NCBI RefSeq assembly: GCF_006569185.2
Contig: NZ_VIGC02000015.1
Span: 62,001-126,000 of the forward strand
DNA length: 64,000 bases
Source of the DNA: Litorilinea aerophila
Lineage (GTDB): Bacteria > Chloroflexota > Anaerolineae > Caldilineales > Caldilineaceae
Direction: 5' to 3'
The notes beneath the pieces are model-generated. The model did not search any database, was not told the origin of the DNA, and saw only the letters and a list, made by a program, of their open reading frames with translations. A program made the position numbers and the translations under genes. How positions within the stretch are numbered: position 1 is the first letter of the stretch; every line of letters begins with the position of its first letter. This document shows positions 9,084 to 18,149 of this stretch, piece by piece.

Positions 9084-9183
9084 ACGCGCATTAATTCGCA
9101 GAACAAACTATATGGCCCTGGCCTGATACCCGATTAAAATCTGCCCGAAAAACCCAAACACCCACAACACAGCCCAAACCACA

Positions 9184-10248
9184 ATGGCCCAGCACAACGC
9201 CCTACCCACCCAACCGCTCTACACAGAACCCATTCGCAGCGAAGAAGAGCTGGAAGATCGCCTGTCCGAACCCACCCCCCTGGTCCTGGAAGCCCTGCGC
9301 AGCCTGGACAGCGACCTGCTGATCCTGGGCGTGGGCGGCAAGATGGGTCCCACCCTGGCCCGCATGGCCGCCCGGGCTCTGGCGACCATCGGCTCGCCCC
9401 ACCGGGTCATTGGCGTGGCCCGCTTCTCCCAGCCCGGCCTGCGGGAAAAGCTGGAGACATGGGGCATCCACACCATCCCCTGTGATCTGTTGGATCGGGA
9501 GGCAGTCGGTCGGTTGCCGGAGAGCCGCAACCTGATTTTCATGGCCGGCCAGAAATTTGGCACCAGCGGCAACCCGGATCTGACCTGGGCCATGAATGTG
9601 GGGGTGCCCCTGCATGTCTGCGAGCGCTATGGGACGGGCCGGGTGGTGGTTTTCTCCACCGGCAACGTCTACCCCCTCACCCGGGTGGTGGAGGGGGGCG
9701 CGGTGGAGACCGACCCGCCGGAGCCGGTGGGCGAATACGCCAGCTCCTGCCTGGGGCGTGAACGAATTTTCGAGTACTTCGCCCGGACCCGCGGTCTGCA
9801 GGTGGCCATCATGCGCCTCAACTATGCCATCGATCTGCGCTATGGGGTCCTCCTGGACATTGCCCTCCGGGTTCGGGCAGGCCAGCCTGTGGATGTGAGC
9901 ATGGGGGCGGCGAATGTGATCTGGCAGGGGGACGCCAACGCCTGGGCCCTGGCCCTGCTGCCCCACTGCAGTGTACCGCCCTTCGTTCTCAACGTCACCG
10001 GACCGGAAACCGTATCCATCCGCCGCCTGGCCGAACGATTCGGCGCCCTCTTCGGCGTACGCCCCAGCTTCGTCGGCCAGGAGGCCGAGACGGCTCTGTT
10101 GAGCAATGCCGCCAGGGCACACCAGCTCTTCGGCTACCCGCGGGTCTCTCTCCAGCAAATGGTGGAATGGACCGCTGCATGGGTCGCGGAAAATGGTGTG
10201 ACCTGGAACAAACCCACCCATTTTGAAACCCGTGACGGGAGATTTTGA
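9184..10248 (+). CDS. NAD(P)-dependent epimerase/dehydratase-family protein
   Basis: 354 residues of the extended short-chain dehydrogenase family. A Rossmann motif LGVGGKMG lies at residues 48-55. The strand VVVFSTGNVYPL near 153-165 corresponds to the active-site Ser region. Where the family has YxxxK the sequence reads YASSC (Tyr185, Cys189), so the catalytic lysine is replaced; the protein may have lost or changed activity. The first 40 residues are an extra segment before the Rossmann fold. No Shine-Dalgarno precedes the ATG, only a C/A-rich stretch. The stop codon overlaps the ATG of the aldolase-like gene (TGATG), so the two are translationally coupled. It probably acts on a sugar or sugar acid, by context. 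Confidence 0.85.
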   Translation: MAQHNALPTQPLYTEPIRSEEELEDRLSEPTPLVLEALRSLDSDLLILGVGGKMGPTLARMAARALATIGSPHRVIGVARFSQPGLREKLETWGIHTIPCDLLDREAVGRLPESRNLIFMAGQKFGTSGNPDLTWAMNVGVPLHVCERYGTGRVVVFSTGNVYPLTRVVEGGAVETDPPEPVGEYASSCLGRERIFEYFARTRGLQVAIMRLNYAIDLRYGVLLDIALRVRAGQPVDVSMGAANVIWQGDANAWALALLPHCSVPPFVLNVTGPETVSIRRLAERFGALFGVRPSFVGQEAETALLSNAARAHQLFGYPRVSLQQMVEWTAAWVAENGVTWNKPTHFETRDGRF

Positions 10249-11309
10249 TGACGTCCATGCCGTTGGAGCTGGCCCATCACCTGCGTGAGGGGCAGGTGAT
10301 CCCCGCCCATCCCCTGGCCATTCACCCGGATCGCACCCTGGATGAACGCCATCAGGCGGCGCTGACCCGCTATTACTGCGATGCCGGCGTCGGTGGGCTG
10401 GCGGTGGGCGTTCACACCACCCAGTTTGAAATCCATGACCCCAAGACGGGGCTGCTGGAGCCGGTGCTGAGCCTGGCCAGCCAGGTTATCGACGAGTCGC
10501 TGACCGCCTCTCCCCGGCCTTTCGTCAAGGTGGCCGGCGTCATCGGCCCCACGGAGCAGGCCCTGCGGGAGGCAGCCCTGGCCGCGGACCTGGGCTACCA
10601 TGCCGCGCTGGTCAGCCTGGCCGCGCTCAAGGAAGCCTCCGATGAAGAGCTCCTGCACCACTGCCGGCTGGTGGCCGAGATCCTGCCCATCTTCGGCTTC
10701 TACCTTCAGCCCGCGGTGGGTGGACGACACCTGAGCTACCGCTTCTGGCGCCAGTTCGTGGAGATCCCCAACGTGGTGGCCATCAAGGTGGCTCCCTTCG
10801 ACCGCTATCGCACCCTGGACGTGGCCCGGGCGGTGGCCGACGCCGGTCGGGCTGAGGAGATCGCCCTTTACACCGGCAACGACGACAACCTGGTGGCCGA
10901 TCTGCTGACCGAATATTGCTTCGGCGATGGCAAGGCCTGCGTGCGCATTGTGGGCGGCCTGCTGGGCCATTGGGCGGTCTGGACCCGGACGGCCGTCCAG
11001 ATGTTGGAGCGCATGAAAGAGGAACGCCGTCAAGGAAGGCTGGACTACCGACGCTGGCTGGCCTACGGCGCCCAGGTGACCGACGCCAACGCCGCCTTTT
11101 TTGATGCGGCCAACCACTTCCGGGGCTGCATTGCGGGCATCCACGAGGTGCTGCGGCGCCAGGGGCTGATGCAGGGCAACTGGTGCCTGAACCCCGCTGA
11201 ATGTCTCTCGCCCGGCCAGGCCGAGGAGATCGACCGGGTCTACCGGGCCTATCCCCACCTCAACGACGACGACTTCGTCCGGGCGAACCTGGACCGCTGG
11301 CTGGCCTGA
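10248..11309 (+). CDS. Dihydrodipicolinate synthase/N-acetylneuraminate lyase family aldolase
   Basis: 353 residues forming a TIM-barrel aldolase of the DapA/NanA family. The Schiff-base lysine is Lys180 in VVAIKVAPFDRYRT, and the partner tyrosine is in FGFYLQPA. The protein is about 50 residues longer than typical DapA, mostly at the C-terminus. The start is the ATG at 10248, preceded by GGGAG and overlapping the stop of the previous gene. Neighbours (epimerase-like upstream, GH172 downstream) point to cleavage of a sugar-acid-derived 2-keto acid rather than lysine synthesis. The exact substrate cannot be read from sequence. Confidence 0.87.
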   Translation: MTSMPLELAHHLREGQVIPAHPLAIHPDRTLDERHQAALTRYYCDAGVGGLAVGVHTTQFEIHDPKTGLLEPVLSLASQVIDESLTASPRPFVKVAGVIGPTEQALREAALAADLGYHAALVSLAALKEASDEELLHHCRLVAEILPIFGFYLQPAVGGRHLSYRFWRQFVEIPNVVAIKVAPFDRYRTLDVARAVADAGRAEEIALYTGNDDNLVADLLTEYCFGDGKACVRIVGGLLGHWAVWTRTAVQMLERMKEERRQGRLDYRRWLAYGAQVTDANAAFFDAANHFRGCIAGIHEVLRRQGLMQGNWCLNPAECLSPGQAEEIDRVYRAYPHLNDDDFVRANLDRWLA

Positions 11310-11374
11310 GTGGGCCCGGACGAAGTCATGATATTCGTCATCTAACGTCCCACATTCACCATCAGGAGGCCACC

Positions 11375-12475
11375 ATGAATCTCACGTTCAACGGCCTGGG
11401 CATGAGCCTGGGCAACCTGTCGCGTCTCTCCAATGCAGAGACCCGCTCCATCAGTCCGGAGAACTTCACCGGCGAGAAGGGCAAGGGAGGTATGGCCACC
11501 GAGGGAACCGGCGCGGTGGCAGCCCGAGAGCTGGGCCAGGGCTGGAAGGTCTCGCCCAGCATCCACATCGCCGGCGAGAGCACGGCCACCCTGGCCGAGA
11601 TCCAGGGGCCGGGGGCCATCCAGCAGATCTGGCTGACCGTGCACCCGGAGCACTGGCGGCGGCTGGTCTTTCGCTGCTACTGGGACGAGGAGGAGAATCC
11701 CTCGGTAGAGGTGCCCATCGGCGATTTCTTCTGCAACGGCTGGTGCGAGCGGTGCAATGTCACCTCCCTGGCCGTCTGTGTGAACCCCGCGGGCGGCTTC
11801 AACAGTTATTGGGAGATGCCCTTTCGCCGCCATGCCCGCATCACGGTGGAGAATCTGAGTCCCGAGGAAGTCCGGGGTTTCTACTACCAGATCAACTACA
11901 CCCTGACCGAGGTTCCGGAGGACCGGGCCTACTTCCACGCCCAGTGGCGGCGCAGCAACCCCCTCCCCTACCAGACGGTGCACACCATCCTGGACGGCGT
12001 GCGCGGCCAGGGCCACTACGTGGGCACCTACCTGGCGTGGGGCGTCCACAACAACGGCTGGTGGGGTGAAGGGGAAATCAAATTCTACATGGACGGCGAC
12101 ACCGACTGGCCCACCATCTGCGGCACAGGCACCGAAGACTACTTTGGCGGCGCGTGGAACTTTGAGCATCCCCGGGGAGAGTACGGGGTCTTCTCCTCGC
12201 CCTACAGCGGCCTGCCCCAGGTGATCAAGCCCGATGGCCTCTACCGCTCCCAGCAACGGTTTGGCATGTACCGCTGGCACATCATGGATCCGGTGCGCTT
12301 CAAGCAGGATCTGCGGGTCACCATCCAGGCCCTGGGGTGGCGGTCGGCCCTGGGCGGCCAGCGGCGCTACCTGCCCCTCCAGGACGACATCGCCTCGACG
12401 GCCTTCTGGTACCAGACGGAGCCCCACGCCCCCTTCCCGCCCCTGCCGGGCCTCAACGAGCTGGAGGTGATCTAA
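11375..12475 (+). CDS. GH172 (DUF2961) family glycoside hydrolase
   Basis: 366 residues with the DUF2961 signature GEGEIKFYMDGD (residues 231-242) and GTGTEDYFGG (251-259). Glu232/Glu234 and Glu254 are the invariant acidic residues. Characterised GH172 enzymes act on fructofuranose or D-arabinofuranose linkages, so a furanosidase-like role is likely. No signal peptide is seen, so it probably works in the cytoplasm on imported oligosaccharide. The ATG at 11375 follows AGGAGG at 11364-11369; an in-frame start further upstream would overlap the aldolase gene. It is the last gene of the divergent operon, with a strong hairpin after it at 12486-12511. Confidence 0.92.
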   Translation: MNLTFNGLGMSLGNLSRLSNAETRSISPENFTGEKGKGGMATEGTGAVAARELGQGWKVSPSIHIAGESTATLAEIQGPGAIQQIWLTVHPEHWRRLVFRCYWDEEENPSVEVPIGDFFCNGWCERCNVTSLAVCVNPAGGFNSYWEMPFRRHARITVENLSPEEVRGFYYQINYTLTEVPEDRAYFHAQWRRSNPLPYQTVHTILDGVRGQGHYVGTYLAWGVHNNGWWGEGEIKFYMDGDTDWPTICGTGTEDYFGGAWNFEHPRGEYGVFSSPYSGLPQVIKPDGLYRSQQRFGMYRWHIMDPVRFKQDLRVTIQALGWRSALGGQRRYLPLQDDIASTAFWYQTEPHAPFPPLPGLNELEVI

Positions 12476-12485
12476 ATGCGGCGAC

Positions 12486-12511
12486 CAGGGCGGGCCTCTG
12501 TGCCCGCCCTG
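12486..12511. terminator. GC-rich hairpin between convergent genes
   Basis: CAGGGCGGGC pairs with GCCCGCCCTG around a 6-base loop. It lies between the convergent GH172 and permease genes. There is no T-run, so it may end transcription weakly in both directions or be a copy of the GGGCGGGC repeat family. Confidence 0.5.
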
Positions 12512-12580
12512 ATGGCGAAGGGGCCGGGAATGCCGCTGGCCCCAAGAGGCGGCGCCAACGGGTAGGCCGATGCCCGTCCC

Positions 12581-13675
12581 TTATCCCTTCAACCCGGTCA
12601 GCTTAACCCCCTGAATGAAGGTGCGTTGGGCAAAGAAGAAGAGAACTACAATGGGGACGGTGAAGATGGTGGCAGCGGCCATGAGCTGGTTCCAGGCCAC
12701 GGCATGCTGCTGTTGGAAATCCTGCAGCCCCAGGGCCATGGTGAAGCGTCGGGGATCGGTCAGGTAGATGAGCGGCCCCTGAAAGTCGTTCCATGCCCAC
12801 AGGAAGGTAAAGACGGTGATGGTGGCCAGCACGGGCACCGATAGGGGCAGCATGATGTTCCAGAAAATGCGAAACTCGGAAGCGCCATCCACCCGGGCAG
12901 CGTCGGCCAGCTCTTCAGGAATGGTGCGGAAGAACTGGCGCAACAGGAAGATGTCGAAGGCGTTACCAAAAAAGGTGGGCACGATCAGGGGAAGGAAGGT
13001 GTTGCTCCACCCCAACCTGGTGGTGAAGAAGATGTAAAGTGGAATCATGGTGACCTGGAACGGCAGCATCATGGTTGCCAGCACCAGGATGAAAACCAGG
13101 TCGCGGCCCGGCCAGCGAATGCGGGCGAAGCCATAGGCCGCCGGCGCACATGACACCAATGTGCCGATAATCGAAAAGATGGCGACGATCAGGCTGTTCT
13201 GGACGTAGGTCCAAAAGGTGACGCCCAGTCCAGGACGGGTGGCCCGGTTCATGGCGTCCACGAAATTACGCCAGCGCAGCCCCACCACCAGGACCGGCTC
13301 CGCGTACCGCATCCGGATCTTCTCGGTCTGTGCCGGGTTGGCCGGATCAAGAAAAATCCCGTAGCCTTCGGCGATGGATTGAAGGGCCAGCTGTCGGGTA
13401 TGGCCTTCGATCGTCACCCGGTACATGGGCAGTTGTTGGTCGCCTACCTGCACGTAAAGGTTGTCGTGGGGCAACCAGGTGGGTGGAACCCGGAAGACGT
13501 CCTGGTCCGACTTGAGTGCGGTGGAGAGCATCCAGAGGAAAGGGACCAGGAAGAAGAGCCCCACGGCCATGACCATCAGGTGTGAAGCCAGGCGGGCCAA
13601 CAGGCGGCGAACCTGGCGTACCGCAAGGAGGGTGTGGCCGGTAGATCGCCCCGGTGTCACTGCCCAATCGGCCAT
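12581..13675 (-). CDS. Carbohydrate ABC transporter permease, MalG type
   Basis: 364 residues with an N-terminal membrane segment (HLMVMAVGLFFLVPFLWML), a large periplasmic insertion of about 120 residues, then five further membrane segments. The EAA loop that contacts the ATPase reads EELADAARVDGASEFRIFWN. The family is usually about 280 residues, and the extra length is all in the loop after the first helix. The ATG at 13675 follows GGGAGG, two bases after the stop of the MalF-type gene, so the pair is coupled. It forms a sugar importer with the permease at 13678 and the binding protein at 14761. The ATPase is not encoded nearby. Confidence 0.93.
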   Translation of the reverse strand: MADWAVTPGRSTGHTLLAVRQVRRLLARLASHLMVMAVGLFFLVPFLWMLSTALKSDQDVFRVPPTWLPHDNLYVQVGDQQLPMYRVTIEGHTRQLALQSIAEGYGIFLDPANPAQTEKIRMRYAEPVLVVGLRWRNFVDAMNRATRPGLGVTFWTYVQNSLIVAIFSIIGTLVSCAPAAYGFARIRWPGRDLVFILVLATMMLPFQVTMIPLYIFFTTRLGWSNTFLPLIVPTFFGNAFDIFLLRQFFRTIPEELADAARVDGASEFRIFWNIMLPLSVPVLATITVFTFLWAWNDFQGPLIYLTDPRRFTMALGLQDFQQQHAVAWNQLMAAATIFTVPIVVLFFFAQRTFIQGVKLTGLKG

Positions 13676-13677
13676 GG

Positions 13678-14637
13678 CTAACCTCCCTCGTAGTAGGTCC
13701 AGTGTTCGGACGAACGCAACAACAGCACCGTACAGATCAGGATGATGACAAACAGGATCCACGCCTGGGCCGATGCATATCCCATTTTCAGGTAGACGAA
13801 CCCTTGTTGGTAGAGATAGACGCTGTAAAACAGGGTGGAATTCAGGGGCGCCCCCAGGCCGCTGCCCACGGGGCTGATCCCAGCACTGAGGACATAAGCC
13901 TGGGCGAAGTATTGAAACGTGGCGATCACGCCAATGATCAAGTTAAAGAGGGTAATGGGCGACACCAGGGGGATGGTGATCTTCCAAAGCCGTTGCCACC
14001 AGGAAGCGCCATCCAGCTCGGCAGCTTCCATCAGAGTCTGCGGGATATCCTGAAGACCGGCCAGGTAGATGATGATGGTATTGCCCACGCCCCACAACCC
14101 CAGCAGGATCAGGGAGGGCTTGGCCCAGAACGGATCCCGGGTCCAGTTCGGCCCCCGGATGCCCACTTCGGCCAGAAGGGTATTCAGTAGCCCACTGTTG
14201 GGGTTCAAGATCCAGAGCCAAAGCAGGGTGCTTGCCACCACCGGCACGATGGAAGGCAAAAAGTAAATGACTCGATAGATAGACTGGCCAGGTATCTTGA
14301 TGTTCAACAACAGGGCACAAATGAACGAGACGATCAAAGAGAGGGGCACGCCGATGACGACCATGTAGCCGGTGTTGTAAAGGGAACGCCAAAAGAGTGG
14401 ATCCCGTACCAGGTTGACATAGTTCAACGAGCCAATCCACACCAGCGGCTGCTTGATGTGATATTCCGTAAAGCTGTAGTAGAGCGAAGCCAACATGGGA
14501 TAGAGGTTGAAAAGGAAAAAACCGCAGATCCAGAGGGAGATAAAGGCGAGGCCGGTCCATAACTGGCGACGGGTCCGGGGACTCCACCGTTTCGGCGACC
14601 GACCGGGATGGACCCTGGGTGTGTTTGTGAGGGCCAT
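13678..14637 (-). CDS. Carbohydrate ABC transporter permease, MalF type
   Basis: 319 residues with six predicted membrane helices; the first is near residues 29-48 (GLAFISLWICGFFLFN). The EAA loop is IPQTLMEAAELDGASWWQRL near residue 215. The start at 14637 has AGGAGGTG upstream. It lies 123 bases downstream of the binding-protein gene and directly before the MalG-type partner. Together they import a mono- or oligosaccharide delivered by the lipoprotein at 14761-16116. Confidence 0.94.
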   Translation of the reverse strand: MALTNTPRVHPGRSPKRWSPRTRRQLWTGLAFISLWICGFFLFNLYPMLASLYYSFTEYHIKQPLVWIGSLNYVNLVRDPLFWRSLYNTGYMVVIGVPLSLIVSFICALLLNIKIPGQSIYRVIYFLPSIVPVVASTLLWLWILNPNSGLLNTLLAEVGIRGPNWTRDPFWAKPSLILLGLWGVGNTIIIYLAGLQDIPQTLMEAAELDGASWWQRLWKITIPLVSPITLFNLIIGVIATFQYFAQAYVLSAGISPVGSGLGAPLNSTLFYSVYLYQQGFVYLKMGYASAQAWILFVIILICTVLLLRSSEHWTYYEGG

Positions 14638-14760
14638 GGCACCTCCTGATACCCAAACCTGATACCCAAACGTTCGAGGAGGGGCACGGCCATGGCTGAC
14701 GGGCCGTGCCCCATTTTGGCCAACCGAAGGGGATTCTACGATCGCTCCGCTGTGACAGGG

Positions 14761-16116
14761 TCAGTTGCCCAGGGCCTTATCCAGGAGGGGTTGGAGTTTC
14801 TCCTGGGCCGCCTGCAGCAACGGCTCTGGGTCGGCACAGGTGTGGAGCACCTGCTCCTCAATCTGCCCCAGTTCCGTCTCCACTTCGGCATTGATCGGGG
14901 TGAGAATGGGCGCCCGGGCGTTGGGGTTCCCCATGAGTTCCAGGAAGACCACAAACTTCTCATTCTCCCGGAAGCGGGGATCTTCTGCGGCTTTCTTGCT
15001 GGAAGGCAGGTTGAAATTGGCCACCATCTCCTCGGCCACAATCTCCGGCGACATCATCCAGGCCATGAGCTTCCAGGCCGCCTCCTTGTCTTTGACACCG
15101 CTGGGGATCATGGCCACGGTGCCACTCACCAGATTGGTGCCGGCCCGTTCAGGATGGGCGGCCGGCGGCGGCAGTGGGGCCACGCCGTAGTACAGCTCGG
15201 GTTTGTATTTCTGAATGAAATTGGGACCCGGCTGCCATTCACCTTCCACCTGCATCGCAATCTTGCCGGCGTAGAAACCATTGTCCGGCGATGCGTAGCC
15301 CCCAAAGGAGGAGCTGAAGCGAAGCACTTCATCCACATTGTAGTCGCAGTAGAACTGCTGCTCCCACTTCAAGGCATTGATCACCGGCTCTGAAGTCAAT
15401 TGCAGTTGCGTGCCGTCCTCGCTGTACCAATAGCCGCCCATCATGACCGTGTACAGGCCCAGGTGAGACCAGGAGAAATCGGGGATGAAACCGACCTGGG
15501 TGATCTGGCCGTTATCATCCACCTTGGTCAACTTCCGGGCAAACTCGGCCAACTCCTCCAGGGTTTGAGGCGGCTGTTCCGGATCCAGGCCAGCCTCCTC
15601 AAAGAGATCTTTGTTCCAAAAGAGCGCGTAGGTGTCGGTCCCCCAGGGCAAGCAGTAATACTTCCCCTGGTAAAGACACTGGCTCAGCGGCGCCTCAAAG
15701 ATATCGGCCAGATCCACTTCGCCCCCCTCCAGGAAATCGTCCAGGGGGGTCACCAGATTCTCACGGGCCCAGGTCCCCACCGAGTCCGGCCCGCCGGTCA
15801 CCAGCACGTCCGGCGGTTCGGTACCCGAGAGGGCGGCGATCACCTTATCGTCTTCGACCGGGGAATTGACCTCCACCCGCACGTTGTTGGCTTCGCCATA
15901 CTGGTTAAACAGGGACTGAAGCTGTGCCGGATTGTCACCCCACGTGATCCAGACCCGCAACACCTTTTCCTCGCCGCCAGTCGCCTGGGCGGGCGCCGCC
16001 GATTCTCCTCCCGGAGCCGACGTGGGCGCCGGAGGTGTACAGGCGGCCAGCACCAGCCCGAAAACCAGGAAAACCATCCACCACATACGCCGCATCCATC
16101 GAATTCGCAACACCAT
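14761..16116 (-). CDS. Sugar ABC transporter substrate-binding lipoprotein, family 1
   Basis: 451 residues. A Sec-type signal with lipobox Cys26 (LVLAAC) is followed by an Ala/Pro/Gly linker. The mature part is a family-1 sugar-binding fold with SGTEPPDVLVTGGPD and YCLPWGTDTYALFWNKDLFE near residues 95-200. The ATG at 16116 is preceded by AAAGGAG. It is the first transporter gene of a binding protein, MalF, MalG set. A weak terminator-like hairpin (16161-16186) separates it from the aminotransferase upstream, so it may have its own promoter. Confidence 0.94.
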   Translation of the reverse strand: MVLRIRWMRRMWWMVFLVFGLVLAACTPPAPTSAPGGESAAPAQATGGEEKVLRVWITWGDNPAQLQSLFNQYGEANNVRVEVNSPVEDDKVIAALSGTEPPDVLVTGGPDSVGTWARENLVTPLDDFLEGGEVDLADIFEAPLSQCLYQGKYYCLPWGTDTYALFWNKDLFEEAGLDPEQPPQTLEELAEFARKLTKVDDNGQITQVGFIPDFSWSHLGLYTVMMGGYWYSEDGTQLQLTSEPVINALKWEQQFYCDYNVDEVLRFSSSFGGYASPDNGFYAGKIAMQVEGEWQPGPNFIQKYKPELYYGVAPLPPPAAHPERAGTNLVSGTVAMIPSGVKDKEAAWKLMAWMMSPEIVAEEMVANFNLPSSKKAAEDPRFRENEKFVVFLELMGNPNARAPILTPINAEVETELGQIEEQVLHTCADPEPLLQAAQEKLQPLLDKALGN

Positions 16117-16160
16117 GGGAAGCTCCTTTCATTGACCCACAACTCCTTTGACGATTCCTA

Positions 16161-16186
16161 ACCTAAAGAAAGGGCGAATGCCCTCT
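16161..16186 (-). terminator. Weak terminator-like hairpin after the aminotransferase gene
   Basis: On the minus strand AGGGC-ATTC-GCCCT is followed by TTCTTT. The stem is short (5 pairs), so termination may be partial. Confidence 0.4.
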
Positions 16187-16258
16187 AGCAAACTGGTGAT
16201 TGGACAGGAGCCAATACCCCAGGGAGAGAGGTCGATGGAGGCGATGAAGTATCTTGCC

Positions 16259-17440
16259 TTAGAAGAGGTATTGGGTCAGCGCCGCCAGCAGATGCTCCAC
16301 ATGCTGGGGCCCGTTGTAGGCCTGGATGGAGACCCGGATCATGGGCTGGCCGTTCCAGGTGAAGATCGGCACTTCGATGCGGTGTTCCTCCCACAGCCGC
16401 TGGCTCAGGCCCTCGATCTCCCCCTCCGGCAGGCGGGCGGTGAACATCTGGGCAAACCAGGCGGGGCTGTCTGGAGAGATGGCCGGCAGCCCCGTCAGGG
16501 CCTGGATTTGGGCCCGGGCCTGGCTGGCCAGGGCATGGCAGGCCGCGCGCACCGCGGGCCAGTCGTGTTCCCGTTGAAAACGAATCGCTGCCGGCACGCT
16601 CAGGTAGGCCGAGGGATCCATGGTGCCGGTCCAGGAGAAGTAGTCCAACAGGCGCGAGCCTGAACGGCCGTTGGACCAGCCGTGGCTGACCACCAGCGGT
16701 TCCAGGGAGGGCTGGTGCGCGGGGTCGGCATACAAAAAGGCGGCGCCCTTGGGCGCGCACAGCCATTTATGGGCATTGCCGGTGTAGAAGGTGGCCCCCA
16801 TCGCGGTCAGGTCCAGATCCACCTGGCCCAGGGCATGGGCGCCGTCGATGACGGTCACGATGCCCGCTTCCCGGGCGCGACGGCAGACCGCCTCCACCGG
16901 GAAGATCAGGGCCGTGGGGGAGGTGATGTGGCTGATGGCGATCACCTGGGTGCGGGGCGTCACCCCCTGCCAGAGGGCTTCCACAAAGCTCTCCGCATCC
17001 GTCACGGGCAAGGGAATGGGCTGATTGATGTAGCGCGCGCCCACCTTTTCACACAGGTAGCGCCAGGTGTTGTTGACTGCCCCATACTCGTGGTCGGTGG
17101 CCAGCACTTCATCGCCGGGCTGCAGGCCCACGGAACGGGCCACCACATTCACGCCATAAGTGGCGTTGGGGACGAAGACCAGGTTGTCTGCCTGGGTGCC
17201 GACAAAGGCAGCCAATGTTTCCCGGGCCTGGGTGAGGAGCGTCGGCACGCGCCGCCCCAGGAAATCCACCGGATCCCGCTCCAGCTCCCGCTGCCAGCGC
17301 TGGTACTCCTCGAAGACAGGCCGAGGGCAGGCGCCAAAGCTGCCATGGTTCAGAAAGGTGATGGTGGGGTCCAGCAGAAATTGATCGGCCAGCGCCGGCA
17401 GGGGTAAAGCCTGGACGCGGGTTGCCTGGGTATGGGACAT
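16259..17440 (-). CDS. Class V aminotransferase, isopenicillin-N-epimerase-like
   Basis: 393 residues of the fold-type I PLP enzymes. The N-terminal FLNHGSFGACPRPV is typical of the CefD-like subgroup. The cofactor-contacting Asp and His are in VIDGAHALGQVDLD, and the PLP lysine is Lys225 in GNAHKWLCAPKG. The ATG at 17440 has AAGGATGG at proper spacing; an ATG three codons upstream has the same site pressed against it and is less likely. Members include epimerases, desulfurases and lyases, so the substrate cannot be assigned. It may be co-transcribed with the sugar transporter that follows, although a weak hairpin lies between them. Confidence 0.88.
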   Translation of the reverse strand: MSHTQATRVQALPLPALADQFLLDPTITFLNHGSFGACPRPVFEEYQRWQRELERDPVDFLGRRVPTLLTQARETLAAFVGTQADNLVFVPNATYGVNVVARSVGLQPGDEVLATDHEYGAVNNTWRYLCEKVGARYINQPIPLPVTDAESFVEALWQGVTPRTQVIAISHITSPTALIFPVEAVCRRAREAGIVTVIDGAHALGQVDLDLTAMGATFYTGNAHKWLCAPKGAAFLYADPAHQPSLEPLVVSHGWSNGRSGSRLLDYFSWTGTMDPSAYLSVPAAIRFQREHDWPAVRAACHALASQARAQIQALTGLPAISPDSPAWFAQMFTARLPEGEIEGLSQRLWEEHRIEVPIFTWNGQPMIRVSIQAYNGPQHVEHLLAALTQYLF

Positions 17441-18149
17441 GAAAACCATCCTTCAGGTTGGTGCACAGGTTGCTTGTCGAGTAGAACGGTGAAATGGTTT
17501 CGATGCCGGCGTCGCCGCCGGGTGGATGGAAACGTGCATCCCATGTCATTATTCTAGCCGTCAACCGAAAAGTCAAACGTCACAGAACCTAGATACGTGC
17601 CCTACCTGGGGACATATGGCCGCGAACCCGTGGGCTGCTGCCCCGTGTTCCCCCCGGGTTTCCCACCCCATGCTTCTCACAAGGCCAAACACCCCACCCG
17701 TAAGCTTGTTTGCGCTCATGAGCGTTCTTGATTAGAATGAAGAGCGCCTCGCGATGGCAGGCCAGGGCACGCTGACCTGTTCATCGATTTCGCTGGACTT
17801 CGCTGGAACGACGTCTGTTCCAGTGGCCGGTCTCACCCGGCATCTCTGGACGTCTCATCGCCCGGTGCCCCCCGAGACGCCGTCGCGCCTGAAACACCGG
17901 CCATTGATGACACCTTTCCCCCTCTGAAATCCGGCGCCGGGAACACGTCTGCGCCCGGTTGCGGGCCGTGGCCTGCAGGCCGAACCGTTCAAAGTACCAG
18001 TTTATCCCTGACGAAAACGCTCACTTTTGGGCGGCATTTCGTTCACAACCAATCATCACTCACAACCCATCAAATCCAAAATATCTGGAGCGTCAACCAT
18101 CTATGTTAACCATCCACGTATACCTGCAACCATCAACAAGGAGGAGCAT
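17441..18149. other. Long divergent intergenic region with one promoter candidate
   Basis: 709 bases between the divergent aminotransferase and binding-protein genes. I see a promoter candidate at 17710-17738, a CTGGAAC/GTTCCAG hairpin at 17803-17823 next to a duplicated TTCGCTGGA, and no convincing gene. If the promoter is real, the binding-protein mRNA has a leader of about 400 bases. Confidence 0.5.
17710..17738 (+). promoter_or_regulatory. Promoter candidate with palindrome in the spacer
   Basis: TTGCGC, a 17-base spacer and TAGAAT. The spacer contains the perfect 12-base palindrome CGCTCATGAGCG (17713-17724), placed as an operator would be. It would drive the binding-protein gene at 18150. 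Confidence 0.45.

Larger units (their letters stand above)
8475..9183. other. Divergent intergenic region with two promoters and repeat remnants
   Basis: 709 bases between the divergent ROK gene and the epimerase-like gene. It holds the ROK promoter and operator at the left end. Next come copies of the dispersed ATCCGTG-type repeat (8644-8731) and a degenerate copy of the GGGCGGGC/CCCTACG repeat (8789-8842). The right end has a TTGACA promoter and a C/A-rich leader. I see no convincing gene in it. Confidence 0.7.
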
